A stretch of 59,716 bases of DNA, taken from contig CAMDBM010000015.1 in the NCBI GenBank assembly GCA_945889085.1, positions 1-59,716 on the forward strand. Direction: 5' to 3'. Origin of the DNA: WLJO01 sp945889085 (GTDB lineage Bacteria > Actinomycetota > Acidimicrobiia > Acidimicrobiales > Ilumatobacteraceae). A program made the translations under genes and the position numbers. Below are positions 49,890-58,826 of the stretch, piece by piece. Numbering within the stretch: the first letter of the stretch is position 1; each line of letters starts with the position of its first letter. The notes beneath the pieces were generated by a model, which worked only from the letters and a program-made list of their open reading frames with translations, made no database searches and was not told the DNA's origin.

Positions 49890-52049
49890 ATGGACGAATC
49901 ACAGGATCAGTTGTCCTTTGGCGACGAGTCGGGCTCGGGTGGCCTGCCCCAGCAGGCAGCCGAAGCCACGAGCGACGCGCCTGAGGGCGCAGGCGGCGAG
50001 GGCGCAGGCGGCGAGGGCGCAGGCGGCCCTAGCGGGCCCCGTCCTGCCAACAAGAAGCGCCGTCGTGGCTCGCGGGGTGGCAAGCGCCACAAGAAGCCGG
50101 CCGGTACCGGTGCGCCCGGCGCGAGCGACGCTGCCGACGAGGACTACGACGACGACGACGTTGCTGACGGCGACGTTGCCGACGAGGTGACACCGCCGTC
50201 AACGGGACCGAGTACCGAGGCCCCGGACGGGCCATCGGACATCGAATTGCCCGACCGGATGAGCGAGGGACGACCGTCGGTCGAGGCGGCCGAGACGGCG
50301 TTGGTGCGCCGACCGCGCATCGGCGATACGCGCCCCGCTCCCGTCACGGCTGCTCCGGCCGCCGACGAGGACGGCGCAGGTGAGCGCCCGCCGAGACAGG
50401 GATCCGGGGGCAGGGGACCGCGCCCGGCCGCCGAGGGCAACCGGGAGCGCTCGCCCCAGGGCCAGCGGGAGGGTCAGCGTCAGGGCCAGCGGGAGGGTCA
50501 GGGCCAACGTGATCGTCAGGGCCAACGTGATCGTCAGGGTCAGCGCGAGGGTCAGCACCAGCGGGTTGAGGCTGCGGAGGGCGCGGCCGGCGACAGTGGG
50601 ACGGCCGGTTCGGGCGCAGCGGGTGAGGGGGAGTCGCGCAACAAGCCGAAGCGCAACAGCCGGGGCAAAACCGGTGGCGGTGCCCGCGAGGCAGTGGCGC
50701 GCGAACTCATCGAACTGGATGCCGAGACGCTCGAGCGGCGCCGCGGCCGCGAGCGCAATGGGCGGCCTGTTGGCAGATACATGATGGCCGTCCACGTCGG
50801 TCACGGGCTCACGCAGGTGGCCGTAATGGAGGGTCGCAACCTCATCGAGCATTACGTCAGCCGGCCGGCCGAGGACGTGTCGCACATCCATGGGAACATC
50901 TACGTCGGGCGCGTGCAGAACGTGCTGCCCGGCATGGAAGCGTGTTTCGTGGACATCGCCACGCCGAAGAATGCGGTGCTCTACGCCGGCGACGTGCAGT
51001 ACGACGCCGAGGACATCGTGGAGCGCAGCTCGGAGCGCCCCCGGATCGAGCAGATCCTGAAGAACAAGCAACTCATCCTCTGTCAGGTCACCAAGAACCC
51101 CATCGGGATGAAGGGTGCTCGCCTCACACAGGAGGTGTCGCTGCCCGGTCGCTTCGTGGTGCTCATCCCCAACTCCAAGACCTATGGCATCTCCAAGCGG
51201 CTGCCCGACGACGAGCGCAAGCGCCTGCGCTCCGTGCTGGACCGGGTGAAGGAGCCCGAACACGGCCTCATCGTGCGCACTGCGGCAGAGAATGCGACCG
51301 AGCAGGAGCTCCGTGCCGACGTGCAGCGGCTCAACGAGACCTGGCGAGACATCGAGCGCCGTGCGGAGGCCGCGCGGAGGGCTAACCGTGCCCAGTTGTT
51401 GTACCGCGAACCGGACCTCGCGGTGCGAGTCATCCGTGAGGAGTTCAACGCGGACTATCGCTCGATCGCCATCGACGACCGCGAGCTGTACGAGGAGGTC
51501 CGCGGATACATCGAGGTGATGAACCCGGAACTGGCGGACCGCGTCGAGTTCTACGACGTGGAGGCCGAGGGGTTGCCGCTCTACGAGCGCTTCCACGTAC
51601 ACGAACAGCTGCACAAGGCACTCGATCGCAAGGTGTGGCTCCCCTCGGGCGGCTCGCTGATCATCGAGCACACCGAGGCGCTCTCGGTGATCGACGTCAA
51701 CACGGGCCGAAACGTTGGCACCTCGAGCCTCGAGGCCACGGTGCTGCAGAACAACCTCGAGGCCGCTGAGGAGATCGCCCGGCAGCTTCGCCTGCGCGAC
51801 ATCGGCGGCATCATCGTCATCGACTTCATCGACATGGAGATCAAGGAGAACCGCCGCAAGGTGGTTGAGGCGTTCCGAAACGCCCTGTCCCGGGACAAGA
51901 CCCGCAGCCAGGTGTTCGACATCTCCGAGCTCGGGCTGGTGGAGATGACCCGGAAGCGGATCGGGGAGGGCCTCCTGCAGTCCTTTGCCACCCAGTGCCC
52001 GCACTGCGTGGGTCGGGGTGTCGGGATCAACACCGGTCTGCTCGACTGA
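49890..52049 (+). CDS. rne: Ribonuclease E/G with a long disordered N-terminal arm
   Basis: A 719-residue endoribonuclease. About 290 N-terminal residues are low complexity: GAGGEG repeats, a basic KKRRRGSRGGKRHKK patch, acidic runs and Gln-Gly-Gln-Arg repeats, which may contact RNA or a degradosome partner. The S1 domain starts near 297 (HIHGNIYVGRVQNVLPGMEACFVDI), then the catalytic DNase I-like domain with Asp in SVIDVNTGRN and VIDFIDM, and a zinc-link CPHC near the C-terminus. Start ATG 49890. Confidence 0.92.
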   Translation: MDESQDQLSFGDESGSGGLPQQAAEATSDAPEGAGGEGAGGEGAGGPSGPRPANKKRRRGSRGGKRHKKPAGTGAPGASDAADEDYDDDDVADGDVADEVTPPSTGPSTEAPDGPSDIELPDRMSEGRPSVEAAETALVRRPRIGDTRPAPVTAAPAADEDGAGERPPRQGSGGRGPRPAAEGNRERSPQGQREGQRQGQREGQGQRDRQGQRDRQGQREGQHQRVEAAEGAAGDSGTAGSGAAGEGESRNKPKRNSRGKTGGGAREAVARELIELDAETLERRRGRERNGRPVGRYMMAVHVGHGLTQVAVMEGRNLIEHYVSRPAEDVSHIHGNIYVGRVQNVLPGMEACFVDIATPKNAVLYAGDVQYDAEDIVERSSERPRIEQILKNKQLILCQVTKNPIGMKGARLTQEVSLPGRFVVLIPNSKTYGISKRLPDDERKRLRSVLDRVKEPEHGLIVRTAAENATEQELRADVQRLNETWRDIERRAEAARRANRAQLLYREPDLAVRVIREEFNADYRSIAIDDRELYEEVRGYIEVMNPELADRVEFYDVEAEGLPLYERFHVHEQLHKALDRKVWLPSGGSLIIEHTEALSVIDVNTGRNVGTSSLEATVLQNNLEAAEEIARQLRLRDIGGIIVIDFIDMEIKENRRKVVEAFRNALSRDKTRSQVFDISELGLVEMTRKRIGEGLLQSFATQCPHCVGRGVGINTGLLD
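50459..50554. repeat. Gln-Gly-Gln-Arg coding repeat within rne
   Basis: Units encoding GQRE/GQRD repeats; two 18-base units GGGCCAACGTGATCGTCA (50501-50518, 50519-50536) are identical in tandem. The array keeps frame and enlarges the basic arm, probably by slippage. Confidence 0.85.
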
Positions 52050-52123
52050 CCATCCTGGGGGAAGTACTCGCTGAAGTGGGCGATTGTGGCGGGACTTCCC
52101 GCCCGGTAGGATCATGTTTCGCT

Positions 52124-52435
52124 ATGTACGCAGTCATCGCCTCCGGCGGAAAACAGGAACGGGTGACCGAGGGCCAGCAGGTGGCGCTCGAGTTGCTCAA
52201 CGCCGAGGTCGGCGCCGAAGTCAGCCTCACTCCGGTGCTCATCGTGGACGGCACCACCGTCCTTGCCACACCGACTCAGCTGTCTGGCGCTCGCGTCACC
52301 GGCAAGATTCTCGGCGTGGAGAAGGGCCCGAAGATCGACGGTCTCACCTACAAGCGCCGCACCAATCAGCGCCGCCGCTACGGTCACCGTCAGAAGTACC
52401 ACACCGTCGAGATCACCAAGATCACGAAAGGCTGA
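52124..52435 (+). CDS. rplU: 50S ribosomal protein L21
   Basis: A 103-residue ribosomal protein. MYAVIASGGKQERVTEGQQV is the conserved start, KRRTNQRRRYGHRQKYHTVEI the rRNA-binding end. ATG 52124. It lies 3 bases before rpmA. Confidence 0.97.
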   Translation: MYAVIASGGKQERVTEGQQVALELLNAEVGAEVSLTPVLIVDGTTVLATPTQLSGARVTGKILGVEKGPKIDGLTYKRRTNQRRRYGHRQKYHTVEITKITKG

Positions 52436-52438
52436 GCC

Positions 52439-52702
52439 ATGTCAAAGACCAAGGGCGCAGGCTCAACAAAGAATGGCCGCGATTCAAACGCACAGCGCCT
52501 CGGCGTGAAGGTGTTTGACGGGACGCTCATCCACTCGGGAACCATCATCGTTCGCCAGCGAGGTACGCGCTTCCACCCGGGCCACAACGTTGGCATTGGC
52601 GTGGACGACACACTGTTCGCAACGGCTCACGGCACCGTGAAGTTCGGCGAGCGTCGCGGTCGCAAGATCGTCGACGTGCTCCCGGTCGCAGCCGCAGAGT
52701 GA
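52439..52702 (+). CDS. rpmA: 50S ribosomal protein L27
   Basis: An 87-residue ribosomal protein lining the peptidyl transferase centre. SKTKGAGSTKNGRDSNAQRLGVK and the IIVRQRGTRFHPG motif are diagnostic. Followed by a bidirectional-looking terminator region. Confidence 0.97.
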   Translation: MSKTKGAGSTKNGRDSNAQRLGVKVFDGTLIHSGTIIVRQRGTRFHPGHNVGIGVDDTLFATAHGTVKFGERRGRKIVDVLPVAAAE

Positions 52703-52737
52703 CCGCAGGGCTACGGCCCTGACATTGTCCATGAGGA

Positions 52738-52767
52738 CCCCCGGCCGTGGCCGGGGGTTCTTGCTTT
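52738..52767 (+). terminator. Intrinsic terminator after rpmA
   Basis: A 9-bp GC stem (CCCCCGGCC / GGCCGGGGG) with a two-base loop is followed by TTCTTGCTTTT, a U-tract. A smaller CAGGGC-TACG-GCCCTG hairpin precedes it at 52706-52721. It ends the rne-rplU-rpmA transcript and lies just before the dgt stop on the opposite strand. Confidence 0.8.
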
Positions 52768-52779
52768 TGGGGCGATGAT

Positions 52780-53898
52780 TTAGACGTCGATGCCGCGGGG
52801 GAGACGGGCGCGGTCCCAGTCGAGCAGTGCGACGGCCTGGCGGCAGGCGTAGCGATCGGTCATGCCGGCGACGTAGCCGACGGCAACCCGGAGCGCCGCC
52901 TTGGACCCCGCGTCCACCCCGGCGGCACGCTCGGCGCCGAGGAGGTGCGGACGGTCTGCGTAGTGCTCGACGAGTGCCTGGAGCACCTGAATGACCGCGT
53001 GTGCCTGCTGCTGTGCTGCGGGACGAAGGTAGACGTGCTCGTAGTTGAAGCGTCGGAACTCGGCGAGCGCCTCGGCAACCGCGGGCACCATGCCGATGCG
53101 ACCGTTCTGGCGGGCAGCCTCGATCATCCCCGTGATGAATGCGTGCAGTTGTGCACTGCGGGTCTCGCCTGCCCGGGAGCGGACCATGGCGGGGAGCATG
53201 TCGGTGGTGACCACCCCGGCAGCAACAGCATCTTCGAAGTCGTGGCACACGTACGCAATGCGGTCTGCCCAAGAGACCACTTCGCCCTCGGGGGTGGCGG
53301 GGGCCGGGCGGGACCACGAATGGTTGCGGATGCCGTCGAGTGTCTCGGTACACAGGTTGAGGGGGGTGAGGATGACATCGGCACCCCACACCGCATGGTC
53401 GTAGCCCTCGTCCACGTACGGGCTGAGGGCGTCCTCGCTGGCGTGCCCGCCGGGGCCGTGACCACAGTCGTGCCCGACGGCGATGGCTTCGGTGAGCGCC
53501 ACATTGAGCCCCAGCGCAGTGGAGACCGACCGGGCTACCTGGGCTACCTCGAGTGCATGGGTGAGTCGAGTGCGTTGGTGGTCGTCGGGGAACACGAACA
53601 CCTGGGTCTTGCCGGCGAGGCGCCGGAAGGCTGATGCATGCAGAATGCGATCTCGGTCGCGCTCGAAGCACGTGCGGTAGAGATCGGGTTCCTCGGCGGT
53701 CGCCCGACTGCCGGCCCCCGAGCCGCGCGTTGCCTCGGGCACGAGCAGTTCGGACTCTTGAGCCTCACGTGCCGAGCGGTCGAGGATGCTCGCAGCAGTG
53801 ATGGATACGTGGGAATCCCGGTGCGCGAGTGTGACCGAATGATCCGCGCTGCCCGCCATGGTGGATGCCCACCGTTCCGCCCGTTCGCTCATTTCCAC
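52780..53898 (-). CDS. dgt: dGTP triphosphohydrolase-like HD-domain protein
   Basis: A 372-residue HD-superfamily phosphohydrolase. HD motif ligands: His in RLTHALEVAQ, HD in AVGHDCGHGPGGHASE, and Asp in VVSWADRIAYVCHDFEDA. The N-terminal DRDRILHASAFRRLAGKTQVF is characteristic. It cleaves dNTPs to the nucleoside and triphosphate, controlling dNTP pools. It is inverted between rpmA and obgE, which are usually adjacent. Confidence 0.9.
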   Translation of the reverse strand: MEMSERAERWASTMAGSADHSVTLAHRDSHVSITAASILDRSAREAQESELLVPEATRGSGAGSRATAEEPDLYRTCFERDRDRILHASAFRRLAGKTQVFVFPDDHQRTRLTHALEVAQVARSVSTALGLNVALTEAIAVGHDCGHGPGGHASEDALSPYVDEGYDHAVWGADVILTPLNLCTETLDGIRNHSWSRPAPATPEGEVVSWADRIAYVCHDFEDAVAAGVVTTDMLPAMVRSRAGETRSAQLHAFITGMIEAARQNGRIGMVPAVAEALAEFRRFNYEHVYLRPAAQQQAHAVIQVLQALVEHYADRPHLLGAERAAGVDAGSKAALRVAVGYVAGMTDRYACRQAVALLDWDRARLPRGIDV

Positions 53899-53946
53899 AC
53901 CCTGAGCGTACTGAAGGGGTGTAACTCGCTACCCTGAACTGGCCCT

Positions 53947-55194
53947 ATGTCCGCATTCGTCGACGAAGCCCAACTGAACCTGCGTGGCGGAGACGGCGGT
54001 GCCGGCTGCGTCAGCATGCGCCGTGAGGGCCCGGTTGCCATGGGTGGACCGAACGGCGGAGACGGCGGCAAGGGTGGCGACGTGTGGCTCGTCGCCAGTC
54101 ACAACGTCGCCTCGCTCGTGGCGTTCAAGGACTACCCGCATCGCAACGCCGGTAGCGGGGTCCACGGCATGGGCAAGGACATGCACGGCAAGCGCGGCGA
54201 GGACCTCGTCATCACGGTGCCCGAGGGCACCGTCGTCCGGGACCTGTACACCGGCGAACTCCTCGCCGATCTCGTCGGTCACGGTGACCGCTGGATGGCA
54301 GTGGCGGGCGGCCGCGGTGGCCGGGGCAACGCAAAGTTCCTCTCCAACTCGCGGCGCGCACCAATGTTCGCCGAGCAGGGCGAGGAGGGCGAGCAGCGCT
54401 GGTTCCGGCTGGAACTCAAGCTCATGGCAGACGTTGCGCTCGTCGGGTTCCCCAACGCCGGCAAGAGCACCTTCATCTCGGTGATCTCGGCTGCCAAGCC
54501 CAAGATCGCCAACTACCCGTTCACCACGCTCGAGCCGCACCTCGGTGTCGTGCGCATGGACGACCAGAGCGAGTTCGTCGTGGCAGACATCCCCGGACTC
54601 ATCGAGGGCGCTGCAGAGGGCAAGGGCCTCGGCCACCAGTTCCTCCGGCACATTGAGCGCGCCCGTGCGCTGTGCCTCCTCGTGGACCTCGTCAACGAGG
54701 ACGGACTGTCCCCCGAGGAGCAGGAGCGAGTACTGCTCAAGGAACTGGGCGAGTATCGCGGCGAGCTGCTCGACCGCCCGCGCATCGTTGTCGGCACGAA
54801 GGCCGATGCGACGGTCGAGGAACTCGACGGCTGGACCGGTCTGCGCATGTCTGCGGCAACCGGCGAGGGTGTTCAGGGCATCGTTTACCGCCTCGCGGAT
54901 CTCGTCAAGGAGGCCCGGGCCGAGGCGCCCGAGCGCGAGGGCTTCGTCATCCTTCGGCCGGAGCCGGTCGGTTTCTTGCTGGAACGCTTGGAAGAGCACG
55001 AGTTTCGCCTCTCCGGCAAGGAGGTCGAGCGCGTGGTTGCGCTCAACGACGTCACCATGCACGAGTCCCTGTCGTTCATCGACATGCGGCTCAAGCGGTT
55101 GGGTGTCACGCGTGCGCTGCAGCGCGCTGGCGCACAGGAGGGTGACGTGATCCACATCGGTGCGTTCTCCTTCGACTACGTCCCGGACCTGTGA
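53947..55194 (+). CDS. obgE: GTPase ObgE/CgtA
   Basis: A 415-residue GTPase for ribosome maturation. The Obg fold (residues about 1-158) has repeated Gly-rich patches (GGDGGAGCVSMRREG, GGRGGRGNAKF). The G domain has G1 GFPNAGKST, G3 DIPGLIEGA, G4 GTKAD. The C-terminal OCT domain follows, ending IHIGAFSFDYVPDL. Start ATG 53947. It overlaps proB by one base. Confidence 0.95.
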   Translation: MSAFVDEAQLNLRGGDGGAGCVSMRREGPVAMGGPNGGDGGKGGDVWLVASHNVASLVAFKDYPHRNAGSGVHGMGKDMHGKRGEDLVITVPEGTVVRDLYTGELLADLVGHGDRWMAVAGGRGGRGNAKFLSNSRRAPMFAEQGEEGEQRWFRLELKLMADVALVGFPNAGKSTFISVISAAKPKIANYPFTTLEPHLGVVRMDDQSEFVVADIPGLIEGAAEGKGLGHQFLRHIERARALCLLVDLVNEDGLSPEEQERVLLKELGEYRGELLDRPRIVVGTKADATVEELDGWTGLRMSAATGEGVQGIVYRLADLVKEARAEAPEREGFVILRPEPVGFLLERLEEHEFRLSGKEVERVVALNDVTMHESLSFIDMRLKRLGVTRALQRAGAQEGDVIHIGAFSFDYVPDL

Positions 55195-56282
55195 TGCGTG
55201 TCGTTGCCAAGATCGGGTCCTCGTCGCTCACCGACGAACGCGGGGTCATCAACCGTTCCGCCATCGCGAGCCTGTGCGACCAAACCGCAGCGCTGCGTGC
55301 GGCGGGCCATGAGGTACTCATCGTCACCTCCGGCGCAGTGTCGTCCGGGGTCGCTGCCCTCGGACTGGCAAGCCGCCCCACCGACATGCCCACGCTGCAG
55401 GCCTTGGCTGCTGCAGGCCAGCCGAGGCTGATGGAGGTCTATTCGGCCGAACTGGGCCGACACGGCCTCGTTGCGGGCCAGACACTGCTCGTTCCGAACG
55501 ACTTCGTGAACCGTCGCCAGTACCTGCACGCGCGCCAGACGCTCACGCGGCTGCTGGAGCTCGGCTGCGTGCCGATCATCAACGAGAACGACGCCATCGC
55601 GAGTGACGAGATCCGCTTCGGGGACAATGATCGCCTCGCCGCGCTGCTCTCCCACCTCGTGTCGGCCGACGTGCTTGTGCTGCTCACCGACACGCCGGGC
55701 CTGTACACGGCGGACCCGCGCACGGACCCGTCCGCCACGCTGATTACCGACGTGCGGTCCGACGACCCGCTGCTGGCGGTGGACGCCTCCGGTGCCGGCT
55801 CCAACCGTGGCAGCGGGGGCATGGCGTCCAAGCTGTCTGCCGCACGCATCGCGTCCTGGTCCGGCGTGCGCACCGTCATCGCGAAGTCGAGCCAGAACGA
55901 CGTTCTCGAGCGCGCCGCCGCCGGTGCCGCAGGCATCGGCACCACCTTCCACCCCCACGACCGCAAGCTCTCCGCGCGCAAGCTGTGGATCGCCTTTGCC
56001 GCGGCGACCGAGGGGATCATCACAGTGGACCCGGGCGCGCGCGATGCACTCGTGAACCGCGGCGTCTCGCTGCTCCCGGCCGGCGTAGTGAGTGTGCAGG
56101 GAAGCTTCGAGGAGGGCGACAACGTCGATATCTCCGATCTCGACGGCGTGGTGTTCGCCCGGGGAATGGCGGCGATGTCGGCATCGACCGCCCGCTCGGT
56201 GGCGGGCAAGCGCACCTCGGAACTGCCGAGCGACGTGCACCCCGAGATCGTCCACCGAGACGACCTCGTGATCCTTCCCTAG
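55194..56282 (+). CDS. proB: Glutamate 5-kinase with PUA domain
   Basis: A 362-residue amino-acid kinase. VVAKIGSSSLTDERG starts the kinase fold; NENDAIASDEIRFGDND and the GTGGMASK-equivalent RGSGGMASKLSAA bind substrates. Residues about 270-350 are a PUA domain (RDALVNRGVSLLPAGVV). It catalyses the first step of proline synthesis. ATG 55194 shares its A with the obgE stop; GTG 55191 is possible. Confidence 0.94.
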   Translation: MRVVAKIGSSSLTDERGVINRSAIASLCDQTAALRAAGHEVLIVTSGAVSSGVAALGLASRPTDMPTLQALAAAGQPRLMEVYSAELGRHGLVAGQTLLVPNDFVNRRQYLHARQTLTRLLELGCVPIINENDAIASDEIRFGDNDRLAALLSHLVSADVLVLLTDTPGLYTADPRTDPSATLITDVRSDDPLLAVDASGAGSNRGSGGMASKLSAARIASWSGVRTVIAKSSQNDVLERAAAGAAGIGTTFHPHDRKLSARKLWIAFAAATEGIITVDPGARDALVNRGVSLLPAGVVSVQGSFEEGDNVDISDLDGVVFARGMAAMSASTARSVAGKRTSELPSDVHPEIVHRDDLVILP

Positions 56283-56292
56283 CGGGGCCTGT

Positions 56293-56398
56293 TCAGCGGG
56301 AGAGACCCGACAGCAGAAGTGTGGCGAACTGCTCGGCAACCTGTTCCGGCTCGTCGAGGTCGACATGGGAGACACGGCACCGGCGCTGGAGTCGGTGC
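56293..56398 (-). pseudogene. C-terminal remnant resembling a TetR-family regulator
   Basis: After the stop of the molybdenum hydroxylase gene, a frame one base off encodes about 33 residues to the TGA at 56293, including VDLDEPEQVAEQFATLLLSG, the style of the last helix of TetR-family regulators. No N-terminal helix-turn-helix is present: that DNA is the hydroxylase coding end. It may be a truncated gene left by a deletion; chance is possible because it is short. Confidence 0.4.
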
Positions 56399-58780
56399 TC
56401 AACCCCGAGTGATCGCCTCGAAGATCTGTTGGGGCGTGACCGGCGTGGACAGGAAGGGCTGAGCGCCGAACGGTCGCAGGGCATCGTCGATCGCGCTCAC
56501 GACCGCGGCCGGTGCACCGATGATGCCCGCCTCGCCGATCCCCTTCATGCCGCCGGGGATCACCGGAGACTCGGTGGTCATGTGCCCGAGCCGGAAGTTG
56601 GGTATCTCCATCGCGCTGGGGATGAGGAAGCTCATGAAGTTGCCGTTCATGGGTTGGCCGTCCTCGTCGTAGAGCAGCTCCTCCATGAGCGCCGCAGCGA
56701 TCCCCTGGGCGGCGCCGCCGTGCAGTTGCCCCTCGACGATCATGGGGTTCAGCACCGTGCCGCAGTCGTGGAACACGGCATAGTCGATCACCTTGGCCAG
56801 TGCCGTCTCGGTGTCGATCTCCACCACGGCAACGTTCAAGCCGTACGGCCACGCGCAGTCGGTGGGGTCGAAGGTTTCGGTTACCTCGAGGCCGGGGTCG
56901 ATGTTGGCCGGTAGCTCGATTGCCCGGAGGTACGCGGCGCGTCCGATGTCTGCAGTGGTGACGCAACGCGTCGGGGTGCCGACAACGGAGATCGTGCCGT
57001 CCTCGAATCGCAGGTCCTCCTCGGCGCACTCGAGCATGTGAGCCGCAATCGGCTTGATCCGGGCCTGCAGCGCGATGGCTGCCTTGCGGACAGCCGCACC
57101 ACCAACCGCTGCCGAACGACTGGCACCGGTGCCGTGACCGGTATACGGGCAGGCATCGGTATCGCCGGTGACCACAACCACCTGGTCCACGTGCACGCCG
57201 AGCGCGTCGGCGCACATCGACGCCAGACCGTTGGTGAATCCCTGACCCATCTCGCAGAGTCCGGTGTAGACGGTCACCTCGCCGTTCGGCTCCAGACGGA
57301 TCTTCGAGATGTCGTAGCCGCCCTGGTTGAGGCCGCCGAGGTTCATCTGGCGTGAGGGCCCGAGCGCGGTGTTCTCCACCCAGAACGACACGCCGATTCC
57401 GAGCTGCTTCACGTCGTTGTTCGCACGACGGCGAGCCTGCTCGGCACGCCATTCGTCTACCTTGGCAAGCTTCAGGCCGGCGTCCAGCGCCACCTCGTAA
57501 TAGCCGCTGTCGAAGGTGTGGAACAGCGAGGTGTACGGCATGCGCTCGGGCGGGATGAGGTTCCTCCGGCGCAGCTCCACGGGGTCCATCGCCAGCTCTC
57601 GCGCGAGCAGGTCCATCATGCGCTCGACAACGAAGTTGGCCTCGGGCTGTCCCCAGCCGCGGTACGAGCCGGTGGGTGTCTTGTTGGTGACTACAGCGCG
57701 CATCGTGGCTCTGGCGTTGGGGACCAGGTAGGTGTTGGTCATCATTACGGCGGTGAGCCACGCGGGCCCGAACGAGACCATGTGCATGTACGCGCCCTGG
57801 TCGGCGATGATGTCGCCGGTGATCCCCACCACGGTTCCGTCCTTGCGGGCGGCGATGACGGCATCGACGACTGCCTCGCGGGCATGCACCGTGGCGATGA
57901 ACGACTCGCTGCGCCCCTCGTTCCACATGACCGGGCGGTTGAGCCTGATCGCGATGAGTGCCACCGCCGACTCCTCGGCGTAGAAGTGGAACTTGGCGCC
58001 GAAGCCGCCGCCGACCTGCGGCACGCGCACCTTCACACGCGGGGTGGGTACGCCGGTGACCTCTGCGATGAAGTCACGCACGATGTGCGGGCTCTGTGTG
58101 GACGTCCAGAGCACGAGTTCCCGCCGGTAGCGGTCCCACTCTGCAAGTGCGCCGCGGCCCTCCATGGAGGCACCCGTCTGTCGCTGGATCCGTATCCGGG
58201 CCCGAACCACGGTGTCTGCACCCGCAATCGCAGCGTCGACATCGCCCATCGCGGTCTCGAAGCTTCCGGCGACGTTGTCCGGCCACCCGTCGAACAGGGT
58301 GGGGGACCCATCGGCCGCTGCATGCAGGGTGTCCACGACGGTCGGACGGGAGCGGTAGTCAATCTCCACCAACCCCATCGCGTCAGCGAGCTGCGCTGCC
58401 GTCTCTGCGACGACGGCCACGATGGCCTCGCCGACATGGCGCACCCGATCCCTGGCGAGCGCGTAGTACGGGGTGGGTCGATTGCCGAGCGCGTGGGTGC
58501 TCGGCTGCGGCGGCACGTCGAGGCCGAGGTCGTCGGCGGTCAGGACAGCAACAACACCAGGCATCGCGCGTGCTTCGTCGGTGCGGATTCGCACGATGTC
58601 GGCGTGTGCCTCGGTGGATCGCACGAAGCCCACGTGGCAGGTTCCCGGTCGGTGAAGGTCTGCGAGGAACTTGGCCCAACCCGTAAGCAGCGCGGGGTCC
58701 TCCCGGCGCAGGAGGGGCTTGCCTACCCAGCGTTGAGCGACTTCGTGATCAATTGCGTTTCCTGCCACGCCTGTGAGCAT
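56399..58780 (-). CDS. Molybdenum hydroxylase large subunit (CoxL/xanthine dehydrogenase type)
   Basis: A 793-residue molybdopterin-binding subunit. WVGKPLLRREDPALLTG opens the family, QVGGGFGAKFHFYAEE binds the cofactor, TPTGSYRGWGQPE replaces the CoxL active-site loop (AYRCSFR in form I CO dehydrogenase), so CO oxidation is not supported. GIGEAGIIGAP provides the catalytic Glu. Medium and small (FAD, 2Fe-2S) subunits are not adjacent. Start taken at 58780 because ATG 58828 overlaps the divergent gene start; GTG 58768 is possible. Substrate unknown. Confidence 0.85.
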   Translation of the reverse strand: MLTGVAGNAIDHEVAQRWVGKPLLRREDPALLTGWAKFLADLHRPGTCHVGFVRSTEAHADIVRIRTDEARAMPGVVAVLTADDLGLDVPPQPSTHALGNRPTPYYALARDRVRHVGEAIVAVVAETAAQLADAMGLVEIDYRSRPTVVDTLHAAADGSPTLFDGWPDNVAGSFETAMGDVDAAIAGADTVVRARIRIQRQTGASMEGRGALAEWDRYRRELVLWTSTQSPHIVRDFIAEVTGVPTPRVKVRVPQVGGGFGAKFHFYAEESAVALIAIRLNRPVMWNEGRSESFIATVHAREAVVDAVIAARKDGTVVGITGDIIADQGAYMHMVSFGPAWLTAVMMTNTYLVPNARATMRAVVTNKTPTGSYRGWGQPEANFVVERMMDLLARELAMDPVELRRRNLIPPERMPYTSLFHTFDSGYYEVALDAGLKLAKVDEWRAEQARRRANNDVKQLGIGVSFWVENTALGPSRQMNLGGLNQGGYDISKIRLEPNGEVTVYTGLCEMGQGFTNGLASMCADALGVHVDQVVVVTGDTDACPYTGHGTGASRSAAVGGAAVRKAAIALQARIKPIAAHMLECAEEDLRFEDGTISVVGTPTRCVTTADIGRAAYLRAIELPANIDPGLEVTETFDPTDCAWPYGLNVAVVEIDTETALAKVIDYAVFHDCGTVLNPMIVEGQLHGGAAQGIAAALMEELLYDEDGQPMNGNFMSFLIPSAMEIPNFRLGHMTTESPVIPGGMKGIGEAGIIGAPAAVVSAIDDALRPFGAQPFLSTPVTPQQIFEAITRG

Positions 58781-58826
58781 GGCATGCAGGTGGTGCTCCG
58801 GGCGACCAGCCTGCGACACTGTGTAC

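Noticed and set aside
55176..57926. A 916-codon open frame on the minus strand
   Set aside because: It runs antisense to proB and out of frame within the molybdenum hydroxylase gene; its translation is Arg/His/Gly-rich with no domain. High GC content keeps such shadow frames open.
56399..58780. Carbon monoxide dehydrogenase large subunit
   Set aside because: The form I loop AYRCSFR is absent and no coxM/coxS genes are adjacent.
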